DNA of 64,000 nt from Planctomycetota bacterium (GTDB lineage: Bacteria > Planctomycetota > UBA1135 > UBA2386). Under the pieces are notes generated by a model, which saw only the letters and a program-made list of their open reading frames with translations, made no database searches and was not told where the DNA came from. Below, one piece after another: positions 54,204-62,466 of the stretch. The position numbers and the translations under genes were made by a program. Position 1 is the stretch's first letter. Every line of letters starts with the position of its first letter. The stretch lies in contig JADJWQ010000001.1 of the NCBI GenBank assembly GCA_016716265.1, positions 868,001-932,000 on the forward strand, given 5' to 3'.

Positions 54204-55577
54204 ATGAGCACGAAGTCCGACTCGCCCGAGTCGTTCCAACCGCCTCGATTCGGCACCGACGGGCTGCGCGGCCGCGCCGGTGAGCCGCCGCTCGATCCCG
54301 AGACACTCCGTCGCGTCGGTGCGGCGCTGGGGATGTGGGTGCAGCGCAGCGGCCCCGAACGCAAGCGCGTGCTCGTCGGCAACGATGGCCGCGAGTCGGC
54401 GATGTGGATCCTCGAGGCTCTCGCACAGGGGCTCGCGACGGCGGATTGCTCGACGGTGGACATCGGCCTGACGACGACGCCTGCGCTGGCGTGGCTCGCC
54501 CGTCACGAGCCGGTCGTCGCCGGCATCATGATCAGCGCGTCCCACAATCCGGCGCACGACAACGGCGTGAAGATCTTCGACCACTCGGGTCACAAGCTCC
54601 CCGACGAGGCCGAGCGGGAGATCGAGGCCCTGACGGCGACGCTGGAGTTCGCCGAGATCCCGCTCGGGCGCGCGTCGGAGGACACGCGGGTGCTCGACCG
54701 CTACGTCGAGGAGCTCGCGAATCGATTCGCGCACGTCGACCTGACCGGGGCGACGGTGGTCGTCGACGGCGCGAACGGTGGCGGATCCGAGCTCGCGCCG
54801 ATCGTCCTGCGCGGCCTCGGCGCCGACGTCGTGCGGGTCGCCTGCGAGCCGGACGGCTTCAATATCAATGACGGTTGCGGATCGCTGCACCCGGAGTCGA
54901 TCCGCGACATCGTCCGGCAGAGCGGTGCGGTGCTCGGCATCTGCCTCGACGGCGACGGCGACCGCAGCATCTTCGTCGACGACCGCGGCGACGTGCACGA
55001 CGGCGACGACCTGCTCGCGACGCTCGGTCCCCATCTGCTCGCGGCGGGGCGCCTCCCGCACGCGACCGTCGTCGGGACGATCATGAGCAACCTCGGCCTC
55101 AGGCGGGTGCTCCGCGAGGCGGGCGTCCAGCTGGAGATGACACCGGTCGGCGACCGGCACGTGGCGCGGCGCATGCGCGAGGGCGGGTTCCGACTCGGAG
55201 CCGAGCAGTCCGGACACGTGCTGTTCGACCTGGACGGGCACTTCGTCGGCGACGCGCTGCACACGGCGCTCACGGTGCTGTCCCTCCCCGGCGTCGTGCG
55301 CAACGGATCCGCGCAGGCGTTCCGCTCGTTCACCCGTTACCCGCAGCGGCTCGTGAACATCGCGGTGTCCGCCAAACCGCCACTCGACACCGTCGGTCCG
55401 CTGCAGGATGCGTGTCGACGGATCGAGGCGGACCTCGGAGAGGAGGGCCGCGTCGTGCTGCGCTACTCCGGCACCGAGCCGCTGTGTCGCGTGATGGTGG
55501 AAGCGCCGACGCACGAGCTGGTCGACCGCTCCTGCGACGAGCTCGCCGGGATCGTGCGGCGGGAGCTCGGCGCGTGA
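54204..55577 (+). CDS. glmM: Phosphoglucosamine mutase GlmM
   Basis: This 457-residue alpha-phosphohexomutase turns glucosamine 6-phosphate into glucosamine 1-phosphate for UDP-GlcNAc (peptidoglycan and LPS). The N-terminal FGTDGLRGRAG loop, the phosphoserine motif SASHNP (S113), the Mg loop CLDGDGDRS, the sugar loop GAEQSGH and the phosphate loop RYSGTEPLCRVMVE are all present. It follows cdaR and overlaps tsaB by 4 bases. Confidence 0.96.
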   Translation: MSTKSDSPESFQPPRFGTDGLRGRAGEPPLDPETLRRVGAALGMWVQRSGPERKRVLVGNDGRESAMWILEALAQGLATADCSTVDIGLTTTPALAWLARHEPVVAGIMISASHNPAHDNGVKIFDHSGHKLPDEAEREIEALTATLEFAEIPLGRASEDTRVLDRYVEELANRFAHVDLTGATVVVDGANGGGSELAPIVLRGLGADVVRVACEPDGFNINDGCGSLHPESIRDIVRQSGAVLGICLDGDGDRSIFVDDRGDVHDGDDLLATLGPHLLAAGRLPHATVVGTIMSNLGLRRVLREAGVQLEMTPVGDRHVARRMREGGFRLGAEQSGHVLFDLDGHFVGDALHTALTVLSLPGVVRNGSAQAFRSFTRYPQRLVNIAVSAKPPLDTVGPLQDACRRIEADLGEEGRVVLRYSGTEPLCRVMVEAPTHELVDRSCDELAGIVRRELGA

Positions 55578-56290
55578 GCGGGGCTCGCGGGTGCACCCTG
55601 GCGGTCTCCGCGAGCGGCGCCCGGCTGCTGTGTGCGCTGCAGGTCGCGCCCGAGCCGAACGAGGCGACCGGCGCCCGCATCGAGGTCGCGACACCGGCGA
55701 ACCCGCAGCGCGGGGCCGATCTCGTCCAGTGCGCGCAGCTCCTGCTGGAGCGATGTGGGCTCGAGCTCGCCGCCGTCGACGAGCTGATCGTCGACGTCGG
55801 TCCTGGCAGCTACACAGGACTGCGCGTGGCGGTCACGTTCGCTCGCTTCGTGGCGGCGTTCGGTCGCGCACGACTGCGGAGCGTGACCAGCACCGAGCTG
55901 TTCGCGCTCACCGCGTGGCGCCGCGGCCTCGTCCGGCGAGACCGCGCGATCCGCTGCGTGCTCGACGCGCGCCGTGGCCGCGCACACGTCGCGCGACTCC
56001 ATTGGGACCACGACTCCGTCCGGCCGGATGACGGCCCCCGCTCCATCGAGCTGGCCGCATTGCACCGCATCACCGACGGACCTGACACGACGTGGGTCGT
56101 CGACCCGGCACTGCGCTCGGTGGAGGCGGTCGCGGGCACACCGGATCTCGCGGGAATCAGCCGCCACGAGACGATCGACCTCCCGATGCCCGCGCCGATC
56201 GACCTGTTCGATCCGGCGCTCGCGCCGCTCGAGGCCGAGCTCGACGCGCTCGAGCCGCTCTACCTCATGGCGTCGTACGCCGAGGACTGA
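55574..56290 (+). CDS. tsaB: tRNA threonylcarbamoyladenosine modification protein TsaB
   Basis: This 238-residue actin-fold protein pairs with TsaD in the t6A modification of tRNAs reading ANN codons. The diagnostic motif DVGPGSYTGLRVAVTFAR is at about residues 75-92, and CVLDARRGRAHVA follows. The GTG start overlaps glmM (GTGA). The C-terminal lobe ends in PLYLMASYAED, close to the usual PxYLR end of TsaB. It is the last gene of the plus-strand run. Confidence 0.92.
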   Translation: MSGARGCTLAVSASGARLLCALQVAPEPNEATGARIEVATPANPQRGADLVQCAQLLLERCGLELAAVDELIVDVGPGSYTGLRVAVTFARFVAAFGRARLRSVTSTELFALTAWRRGLVRRDRAIRCVLDARRGRAHVARLHWDHDSVRPDDGPRSIELAALHRITDGPDTTWVVDPALRSVEAVAGTPDLAGISRHETIDLPMPAPIDLFDPALAPLEAELDALEPLYLMASYAED

Positions 56291-56613
56291 CGCCCGAACG
56301 TCGCTGACGTCCCGACTTCGCTCACGCCGCATGGCGGGGGCACGCATTGCGGCGAGCCGGCCTCGCACCGCCCTTGGTCGAGGTTCGACCGGCTCGCTCG
56401 CGTCGGTCCGGGGCACGCCGCACGGGCGGCCTGACAATGCGACACGCGGTCGCTCGACGATCCGGACCGACATCCGCCGCCCGTGCGACCGAAGGACCGA
56501 GAGCGGAGCAGTGGACCTTCGGATGCAGTGCTGTCCGAGCTCGGCCAGCGGGGCGACACGCCGTGACCCGAGCCCAACGACTCAGTAGTCGTGCGGCTCA
56601 GGGGTCCCGCGGC
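56291..56613. other. 323-bp intergenic region between tsaB and the histone-fold gene
   Basis: No gene is supported on either strand. It contains a 6-bp hairpin (ACGACT / AGTCGT, loop CAGT, 56577-56592) and most of a 16-bp repeat array next to the histone gene stop. The rest shows no signal I can name. Confidence 0.6.
56577..56592 (-). terminator. Weak hairpin downstream of the histone-fold gene
   Basis: Perfect 6-bp stem ACGACT / AGTCGT with a 4-base loop, 22 bases past the stop codon in the gene's direction. The stem is short and no T-tract follows, so termination is only possible. Confidence 0.3.
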
Positions 56614-56638
56614 TCAGAGGTCCTGCGGCTTCAGCGTC
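56591..56638. repeat. 16-bp imperfect direct repeat at the 3' end of the histone-fold gene
   Basis: Three units share the core GCGGCTCAG or GCGGCTTCAG: 56591-56606, 56607-56622 and 56623-56638. The third encodes the protein's last residues and the second contains its stop codon. This looks like duplication of the gene's 3' end into the downstream spacer. Confidence 0.75.
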
Positions 56639-56826
56639 TTCCGGTTGTTCGCCATCGCGCGCGACTCGGCGCTGGCGATCATCGCCCGCACCTTCTCGTC
56701 CAGCGCGGCGTAGAACTCCGACGAGACGTTGCACTGCTGGACCGAGTCCTTCGTGCGCGACTTCGAGATGATCAGGTCGCCTGAGGCGGCCTTCTTCTTG
56801 GCGGCGGTCTTCTTCCTTGCGGCCAT
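56614..56826 (-). CDS. Small bacterial histone-fold protein with Lys-rich tail
   Basis: This 70-residue basic protein has a Lys/Ala-rich tail MAARKKTAAKKKAAS (1-15). Helix 1 is ISKSRTKDSV, the long central helix is SSEFYAALDEKVRAMI followed by ASAESRAMANN, and the end is RKTLKPQDL. The R-K-T-x-K-P-x-D-L ending after a central helix is the histone-fold hallmark (loop 2 Arg-Thr pair and Asp at the short last helix) known from archaeal and alpha3-type bacterial histones. It should bind DNA as a dimer and act in chromatin packing. The ATG at 56826 has AGGAA about 6 bases upstream. A good sigma70-like promoter is present. The assignment is from pattern recognition and not from a search. Confidence 0.75.
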   Translation of the reverse strand: MAARKKTAAKKKAASGDLIISKSRTKDSVQQCNVSSEFYAALDEKVRAMIASAESRAMANNRKTLKPQDL

Positions 56827-56897
56827 TTCGGTTCCTGGATTCTTGAACTGAAGCACCTGCGAGACAGCCCCCTCGGCAATCTCGTGGCTTCGCCCGG

Positions 56898-56926
56898 ATG
56901 TTGGATGCCTCGGAATGACGTGTCAA
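56898..56926 (-). promoter_or_regulatory. Sigma70-like promoter for the histone-fold gene
   Basis: On the minus strand a perfect -35 TTGACA (56926-56921) is followed, after a 17-base spacer, by the -10-like CAACAT (56903-56898). Transcription would start near 56891, leaving a leader of about 65 bases before the ATG. It is one of the best consensus promoters visible in the window. Confidence 0.65.
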
Positions 56927-57071
56927 AGGAAAACAGCCGGCGGAAACGCCGAAATCGGCTTCCCCAGGGCCTCTGGGGCCCGGATCCATGGGTCCCGGGT
57001 TCCGCGTCCCGAGCCCCGACGTGACCTCACGGGGCACACCCGCGGACATCGATGCGCACTCCCCGCGGATG

Positions 57072-57116
57072 GCACCCGGGTCGATGGTGCCCGGGACGAA
57101 GGTGCCCGGGTCGATG
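57072..57116. repeat. Intergenic 15-bp tandem repeat, three copies
   Basis: Units are 57072-57086, 57087-57101 and 57102-57116, with the consensus GTGCCCGGGTCGATG. The first and third differ at one base; the middle has changes in its last half. The array lies outside any supported gene, unlike the other three 15-bp arrays. Confidence 0.85.
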
Positions 57117-57302
57117 CGGAGCTCCAGCGGCGGCTCGGTCGCCGCTCGGCGGCTCGACCGCTATCCTGACTGCGCCTCGGCGGCGGTCGCCGCCGGCCGG
57201 CGCGGAGCCGGCCGGCCTGCACGGTCGCCGTGGCGTTCGGCGGTCGCACCGCACGCGGGGCGGCCGCCGGGGCGGCGGGCCCGGCCCGCGGAGGACTCTG
57301 CA

Positions 57303-60300
57303 TTGACTCGCACTCGGATCGCGCTCCTCTACGTCGGCCTCGTTGCGCTGCTGCTCGCCGGTACCTGGCTGGTTGCGCGCGAGACCGATGCGCTGACGAG
57401 CTTCGTCCGGACCCGCCTCGCCGAAGTGTTCCGTCCGGAGTGCTTCTCGCTCGGCGGCGCCGGCGTCGATCTCGGCACCGGGCGGATCGAGCTTCGCGAA
57501 CTCCACCTGTTCCCGCAGGACCCCGCGGAACAAGGGCGCTTCGATCTCCGGATCCGGCGGCTCGAGATCGGCTTCGCTACCCACCCGTTGCGCGACCCGA
57601 CCAACTTCCGGTCGTTCGCGGCGCACGACGCGGTGCTCGATCTCGTGCTGGTCGACGGAGCGCTCCCCGACCTCGCCGACGTGTTCCGGCCGAACTGGTC
57701 GTTCGGGTCATCGTCCACGTCCGGCAGTGCCCCGCGCCCCGCCGTGTCGCTGCGCGACGTGCTGCTGCGCCTGCACTCGGCGCCGGGGCGCGATCCGTTG
57801 GAGCTGCGGCTGGCGTCCCTGGACATGTCGACCGCCACGGCACCGGCCACGGCGGGCAACCCGGAGGAACCCGGGGCGGCCGGTTATGCGATCTCGGTGG
57901 ACGGGTTGGAGCTCGTCGGTGGCCCCGGGGTCGCGATGCACGGCACCTTCGATCCGGCGAGCCAGCGCCTGAGCCTGCGCGGCACCTCGCCGGAGGGCGA
58001 GACGTCCCCATTGGACCTGCGGCTGGTGCGCCGCGCGGATCCCGAGTTGGCGGACACACTCGCGGGATACGGCCCGCTGGGCGAGCTGTGCGCGCTCGCA
58101 TTCGACGTCGAGACCGGCACGGACGGAGCCGTCTCGGCTCACGCCAACGCCACGCTGCGCGAGGTCTCGCTGACCGGCCCGCTGGTTCCGTACCCATTGC
58201 TGGGCATGGCGCTCGAGCTCGAAGTGTCGAGCGGTCCCGACGGCCACCGGATCCACTTCGCGGCGGACCAGCCCGACCACGGCGACGGGCGGATCGCCGC
58301 GGATGGCGATATCGGATTGCGCGTCGGTGAGCGCCCGCGATTCGACATCGGCTTCCATGGTCGCGCCGTCCGGGTCGATGACCGGCTCGGCAGCGCGCTG
58401 CACGACGTCGACGAGGCCCGCGCGGTGTGGGAGGCGTTCCAGCCTGCCAGTGGCCGCGCCGACGTCGACGGCCGCATCCGAACGGCGCCCGGAGACGCCG
58501 ACGAGGCTCCCGAGTTCACGATGGAGCTGACGCTCGACGGCGTCGGCGCTCGCTACGTCGGCTTCGTCGACTCCCAGAGCGGACTCCGCACCTACGGATT
58601 CCCCCACCCGCTCTCGGACGTCCGCGGCCGCATCGCCGTCGGCGGCGGCCGGGTCACCGTCGCCGACGTCACGGCGAGGCTCGACGACGCGATGGTCGGG
58701 ATCGGCGGGGAGGTGGACGTGCGCGGTGACGGACCACCGACCATCGGTCTCCACATCGGCGGCGAGAACCTGACGTTCTCGCAGCGGATCCGCTCGGCGC
58801 TCGCCGACCTGCACGCCCCGTCTGCACACGTCTGGGACGAGTATGCGCCGAGCGGCCGCACGGACCTCGACGTGCAGATCGACGTCGGGCCCGCGGCCGC
58901 GAATCCGGGCGTGCAGGTGCGCCTGCGACCGCGCGGCGCGTCCGCGACCTACGCCGGCTTCCCCTACCGCGTCGACGGTCTGACCGGTGAGATCGCGATC
59001 GATCCGACCGAGGTGCGCATCGGGCTCGAGGGGCAGCGCGACGATGGCCAGGTCGAGATCCACGGCCGCTTCGTGACCGTCGACGAGACGCCACCCGACC
59101 AGTTCCACTCCGATCTGTTCGTGCGCGCGAGCGGGATCGGAACGAGCACCGACCTGCTGACCGCATTGCAGAGCTACGTCGGCCCGGCGCGCGCGCAGAT
59201 CGATGCGCTCGCGCTGCGGGCCGGTGCAGACGTCGAAGTCGCGATGTGGCGCCAGACGCTCGCGGCACCGTTCAGCTACGACGTGCGCGTCGACCTGCAC
59301 GAGGGCAGCGCGCGGGTCCGCCCCGACACCTCGCCCGACGGTCCGCCGGCCCCCGAGCTCCGCCTCACGGACATCGAGGGGTCGGTGTTCATCCACGGCG
59401 ATGGCGAGGACGCGACGATCGACGTCACGCACGTCGCGGCACGGATCCCCCAGGAGGACGGCGACGCCGAGGTCTCGATCAGCGGGCGCGCGGACGTCCG
59501 CGACGCTGGCGGTCGGCTGCGCAGCGACCTCAGCGCGGTCGTGGAGAGCCTCCGGCTGACCGATCGGATCGCCGCGGTCGCCGTCGGTTTCGGGGCCTTC
59601 GACATGGGCACCTGGCAGATGCTGCAGCCGTCGGGGACCGTCGACCTGATCTGGCGACGCTGGGAGGGCAGCGGCGGTGACGTACGCCAGGAGCTGACGG
59701 CGGAGCTCCGCGACGTCGGCATCGAAGCCGCATTCCTGCCCGGCGACGCGAGCGGGATCCGCGGGCAGGTCCGCATCACCGACGGCACCGTCGACGTGCG
59801 CAACATGACCGGCCACATGCTGGACGCACAGTTCGCGTGCCCGGAGGTCCGCGTCTGGCAGGGCGACGGCGGTCTCCACGTCGTCGCGCGTCACGTGCGG
59901 AGCGACGACTTCCCCGTCGAGCCGCTCGGTCGGATGCTCAGCGGCCCGATGCGGCGCACGTTCGAGGAGCGCGATCCGCGCGGCCGCTGCCGGATCGAAG
60001 AGCTGGAGCTGACGTTCGTGCTGCCGGACGACGGTGGCGACTTCACGACGACCGTCACCGGCCGCGCGCAGGCGCTCGGATTGTCGCTGCTGGTCGGCTC
60101 ACGCCTCGAGCGGTTGTCGGGCACTTGCACGATCGAAGCGGCGCGGTTCGACGGAGCGGGCGGCGCGATGTCGGGCCACGTGCGCGACGCGAGTGTCGTG
60201 GTGTTCGGCCACCGGCTGACCGACGTCAGCGCGTCGTTCACGAGCACGCAAGACTACGTGTTGTTCAACGACCTCGCGGCGCGGCTGCACCGCGGTCGCG

Positions 60301-60938
60301 TCGTCGGCACGGACTCGGTCAGCAGCATCTACTACGCGTTCGCAGACGCCGGCGAGCTGCGTGCCGATCTGCGCTGGGAGAACCTGAGCCTGCAGGAGCT
60401 GCTCGGCTCGACCGCGGCAGAAGCGCGCGACGGGATGAGCGGCAATCTGTCCGGCGAGCTGCACCTCGCGCGGATCCTCGGCACCGATCTGTCGACGGCG
60501 ATCGGCAATGGCTCGGTGACGATCCGCGGCGGACGGCTCGCGAACGACCCGATCTTCCGGTCGATCTACGCCTATCTGGAGCGCCCGCGCCGGCCGATCT
60601 TCAGCGACCTCGATGCCCGCTTCACGTTCCGCGACGACGCGCTGCAGATCGAAGAGCTCACCGTGAAGTCGCAGCAGGCCGAGATGCGAGGCAAGGGCCG
60701 CGTCGGCTTCGACGGCTACATCGATATCGATCTCGACCTGCCGGACTTCTTCGGCCGCGAGAGCGACTGGCTGTTCCTGCCGTGGGTCGCGCGCACGACC
60801 CTGAATCAGTTCGCGGCCGCGCACGCGTACGGCTACCTGCGCGCGCCGGTCGTCGAGATCCGCTATCTCGGCGACGGTGATCCGCGCCGCGTGCCACTCC
60901 GCCCGCTGCCGCCGGCAGGCCCGGGGGGTGCGCCGTGA
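57303..60938 (+). CDS. Large AsmA-like envelope protein
   Basis: This is a 1211-residue protein. One N-terminal membrane segment (IALLYVGLVALLLAGTWLVA) anchors a long, beta-strand-rich periplasmic body with many repeats of the style GRIELRELHLFP and TVADVTARLDDAMVGIGGEV. The C-terminal ~200 residues resemble the AsmA/DUF3971 type (GSVTIRGGRLANDPIFRSIY, ELTVKSQQAEMRGKGRVGFD). AsmA/TamB/YhdP proteins form lipid-carrying bridges between the membranes, and such a role is likely here. The start is a TTG at 57303, chosen for the well-spaced GGAGGA and the membrane segment directly after it. It overlaps ruvX by 4 bases (GTGA). Confidence 0.82.
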   Translation: MTRTRIALLYVGLVALLLAGTWLVARETDALTSFVRTRLAEVFRPECFSLGGAGVDLGTGRIELRELHLFPQDPAEQGRFDLRIRRLEIGFATHPLRDPTNFRSFAAHDAVLDLVLVDGALPDLADVFRPNWSFGSSSTSGSAPRPAVSLRDVLLRLHSAPGRDPLELRLASLDMSTATAPATAGNPEEPGAAGYAISVDGLELVGGPGVAMHGTFDPASQRLSLRGTSPEGETSPLDLRLVRRADPELADTLAGYGPLGELCALAFDVETGTDGAVSAHANATLREVSLTGPLVPYPLLGMALELEVSSGPDGHRIHFAADQPDHGDGRIAADGDIGLRVGERPRFDIGFHGRAVRVDDRLGSALHDVDEARAVWEAFQPASGRADVDGRIRTAPGDADEAPEFTMELTLDGVGARYVGFVDSQSGLRTYGFPHPLSDVRGRIAVGGGRVTVADVTARLDDAMVGIGGEVDVRGDGPPTIGLHIGGENLTFSQRIRSALADLHAPSAHVWDEYAPSGRTDLDVQIDVGPAAANPGVQVRLRPRGASATYAGFPYRVDGLTGEIAIDPTEVRIGLEGQRDDGQVEIHGRFVTVDETPPDQFHSDLFVRASGIGTSTDLLTALQSYVGPARAQIDALALRAGADVEVAMWRQTLAAPFSYDVRVDLHEGSARVRPDTSPDGPPAPELRLTDIEGSVFIHGDGEDATIDVTHVAARIPQEDGDAEVSISGRADVRDAGGRLRSDLSAVVESLRLTDRIAAVAVGFGAFDMGTWQMLQPSGTVDLIWRRWEGSGGDVRQELTAELRDVGIEAAFLPGDASGIRGQVRITDGTVDVRNMTGHMLDAQFACPEVRVWQGDGGLHVVARHVRSDDFPVEPLGRMLSGPMRRTFEERDPRGRCRIEELELTFVLPDDGGDFTTTVTGRAQALGLSLLVGSRLERLSGTCTIEAARFDGAGGAMSGHVRDASVVVFGHRLTDVSASFTSTQDYVLFNDLAARLHRGRVVGTDSVSSIYYAFADAGELRADLRWENLSLQELLGSTAAEARDGMSGNLSGELHLARILGTDLSTAIGNGSVTIRGGRLANDPIFRSIYAYLERPRRPIFSDLDARFTFRDDALQIEELTVKSQQAEMRGKGRVGFDGYIDIDLDLPDFFGRESDWLFLPWVARTTLNQFAAAHAYGYLRAPVVEIRYLGDGDPRRVPLRPLPPAGPGGAP

Positions 60939-61421
60939 ACGAGCCGCTGCGGCGCGTGCTGGCCGTCGACCTGGGCGACCGGCGCACCGGCCTGGCGGCC
61001 ACCGACTGGACCGGGACGATCGTCGTCCCGCTCGACGCGATCGTCGCGCGCGACGACGCGGAGCGCATCGCCGCGATCGCAGCGGTCGTGGCAGAGCGGG
61101 AGAGCCAACTCGTCGTCGTCGGCATGCCGCTGTCGCTCGACGGTGGCGAGGGCCCGCGCGCACAGCGGACGCGCGCGTTCGTCGAGAAGCTGCGCACGCG
61201 GGTGACGATCCCCGTCGACACCGTCGACGAGTCGCACACGACCGACGAGGCACACGAGCGCCTCAAGGACATGGGAGTCCGCGCAGCGCAGCGCAAGAAG
61301 GTCGCGGACAGCATCGCGGCGCTCGTGATCCTCGAGCGCTGGCGCGACGGTCAGCGCGCGCGCTGCGCGCCGCGCGCACGAGCCGCGCGCCAGCGACGCC
61401 CCCGACGCGCCGCACGCCTGA
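60935..61421 (+). CDS. ruvX: Holliday junction resolvase-like RuvX (YqgF), C-terminus probably frameshifted
   Basis: The first ~140 residues are a complete YqgF/RuvX domain: LAVDLGDRRTGLAATD (catalytic Asp 12), VVVGMPLSLDGGEG, VDTVDESHTTDEAHERL and KKVADSIAALVILERW. It takes part in 16S rRNA 5' processing and in Holliday junction resolution. The GTG start overlaps the AsmA-type gene. In the given sequence the frame does not stop here: it stays open to 62389, across a facing PEP-CTERM gene and into rnpB. In the +1 frame a TGA lies at 61419-61421 after a natural-looking tail ending DAPDAPHA. A GC-dinucleotide run at about 61354-61378 is a likely place for a one-base error or a real frameshift. 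The end given is therefore a judgement. Confidence 0.75.
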
Positions 61422-61431
61422 CGCGGCTCCC

Positions 61432-61854
61432 TCACGCGTTGTTGCCGCGCCCCAGCGCGCGACGCCAGCGTCGCGACGACACCGCGAGGCCGACGAGACC
61501 GGTGCCGACGAGGAACAACGTCGCCGGCTCCGGCACCGGCGCGCCCGGGTCGTCCGTGCCGGCACCGTCGCGGCGCTCGTCGCGAACGACCCCGAGCCCC
61601 GGGGCCTCGGCGGACCGCGTGGTCGGTTGCGCGCCCGACCCGGCAGGGTCTTGCGACTGCGGCCGCCGCTCGGTCACGGTCGCCTGTTGCCGCGCGGACC
61701 ACGCGACCTGCACGGCGCTGCGCACGAACTCGGAATCGACGGCGCAACCGAGGATCGGACTCGTCGTCGCAGCGTGGATCGGTGCAGGCGCAGCACCCAT
61801 TGCGGATGCGGCCAGACCGAGAGCGGTCGCTAGGATGGCCAGAGGCGAGGACAC
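61432..61854 (-). CDS. Short PEP-CTERM sorted protein
   Basis: This 140-residue protein starts at a GTG that gives a signal peptide (LAILATALGLAASAMGAAPA). The middle is low-complexity and charged. The C-terminus is a textbook PEP-CTERM anchor: VPEPATLFLVGTGLVGLAV followed by a basic SSRRWRR tail. Such proteins are processed by exosortase and displayed at the surface, often in biofilm matrix. No exosortase is in the window. Its stop lies 10 bases from the predicted ruvX end, convergent. The short unusual body means function is unknown. Confidence 0.75.
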   Translation of the reverse strand: MSSPLAILATALGLAASAMGAAPAPIHAATTSPILGCAVDSEFVRSAVQVAWSARQQATVTERRPQSQDPAGSGAQPTTRSAEAPGLGVVRDERRDGAGTDDPGAPVPEPATLFLVGTGLVGLAVSSRRWRRALGRGNNA

Positions 61855-62060
61855 GGCTGGGGTATCCGGGGTGAGGCGACTGAGGTGCGGGAGAGGAGCC
61901 GTGGGCGTCCCACGGTGGCGCGGGATGCCGTACCCATGCGCAACCCTACCACCGCTCGGAGCTTCGGCAAGTGCGGTAACCCACAAGGGCCGGCAAAGAG
62001 ATGAACGTAGGACGAAACGTGACTCTCGCGCGCTGGACCGCACTGCTCTACCCTGGCCGA

Positions 62061-62440
62061 GTCCGATCCCCGGACGATCGCCGGTGCGTTGCACGGGAGG
62101 AAAGTCCGGGCTCCACAGGGCAGGGTGGCGGGCAACGCCCGCCGGGCGGGGGCTCTCGGGCCCTCCACCCAGGGAAAGTGCCACAGAGATCACACCGCCG
62201 GCCGGCCGACTTCGCGTCGGCGACGGCAAGGGTGAAATGGTGCGGCAAGAGCGACACCCGGATGCGGGAGACCGCATCCGTGCAGGCAAACCCCACCCGG
62301 AGAAAGACCGACAGAGGGGTGCGTGGCCCGCGCCGAACCCTCGCTGGCGTCGTTCGACGCGCGCCGCGAGGCGCGCGCTGGAGAAATGATCGTCACCGCC
62401 CTCCGGGGCGGCACCAGAACCCGGCTTACGGGGATCGGAC
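62061..62440 (+). ncRNA. rnpB: RNase P RNA, bacterial type A
   Basis: Conserved core blocks are recognisable: GAGGAAAGTCCGGGCTCCAC (near 62096), AGGGCAGGGTGGCGGGCAAC, the AGAGCGACACC region, and the 3' CAGAACCCGGCTTACGG. The ends are set by a 12-bp P1 helix: 62061-62072 pairs perfectly with 62429-62440. RNase P RNA cuts the 5' leader from pre-tRNAs. Open frames crossing this region on both strands are chance. Confidence 0.95.
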
Positions 62441-62466
62441 ACCTTCCCCCGCACGGCGCCGCGCGC

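Larger units (their letters stand above)
56827..57302. other. 476-bp divergent intergenic region with promoter and 15-bp repeats
   Basis: It separates the histone-fold gene (leftward) from the AsmA-type gene (rightward). The left part (to about 56950) is less GC-rich than the surroundings and holds the histone promoter. The middle holds a three-copy 15-bp array. The right end carries the GGAGGA ribosome binding site (57290-57295) seven bases before the TTG start of the AsmA-type gene. No additional gene is supported. Confidence 0.7.

Noticed and set aside
57708..59894. A 728-codon minus-strand frame opposite the AsmA-like gene
   Set aside because: Antisense to a gene with a membrane anchor, a good ribosome binding site and family-like C-terminus.
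61422..62389. Long C-terminal tail of RuvX
   Set aside because: It is antisense to a convincing PEP-CTERM protein and overlaps rnpB; treated as a probable frameshift consequence.
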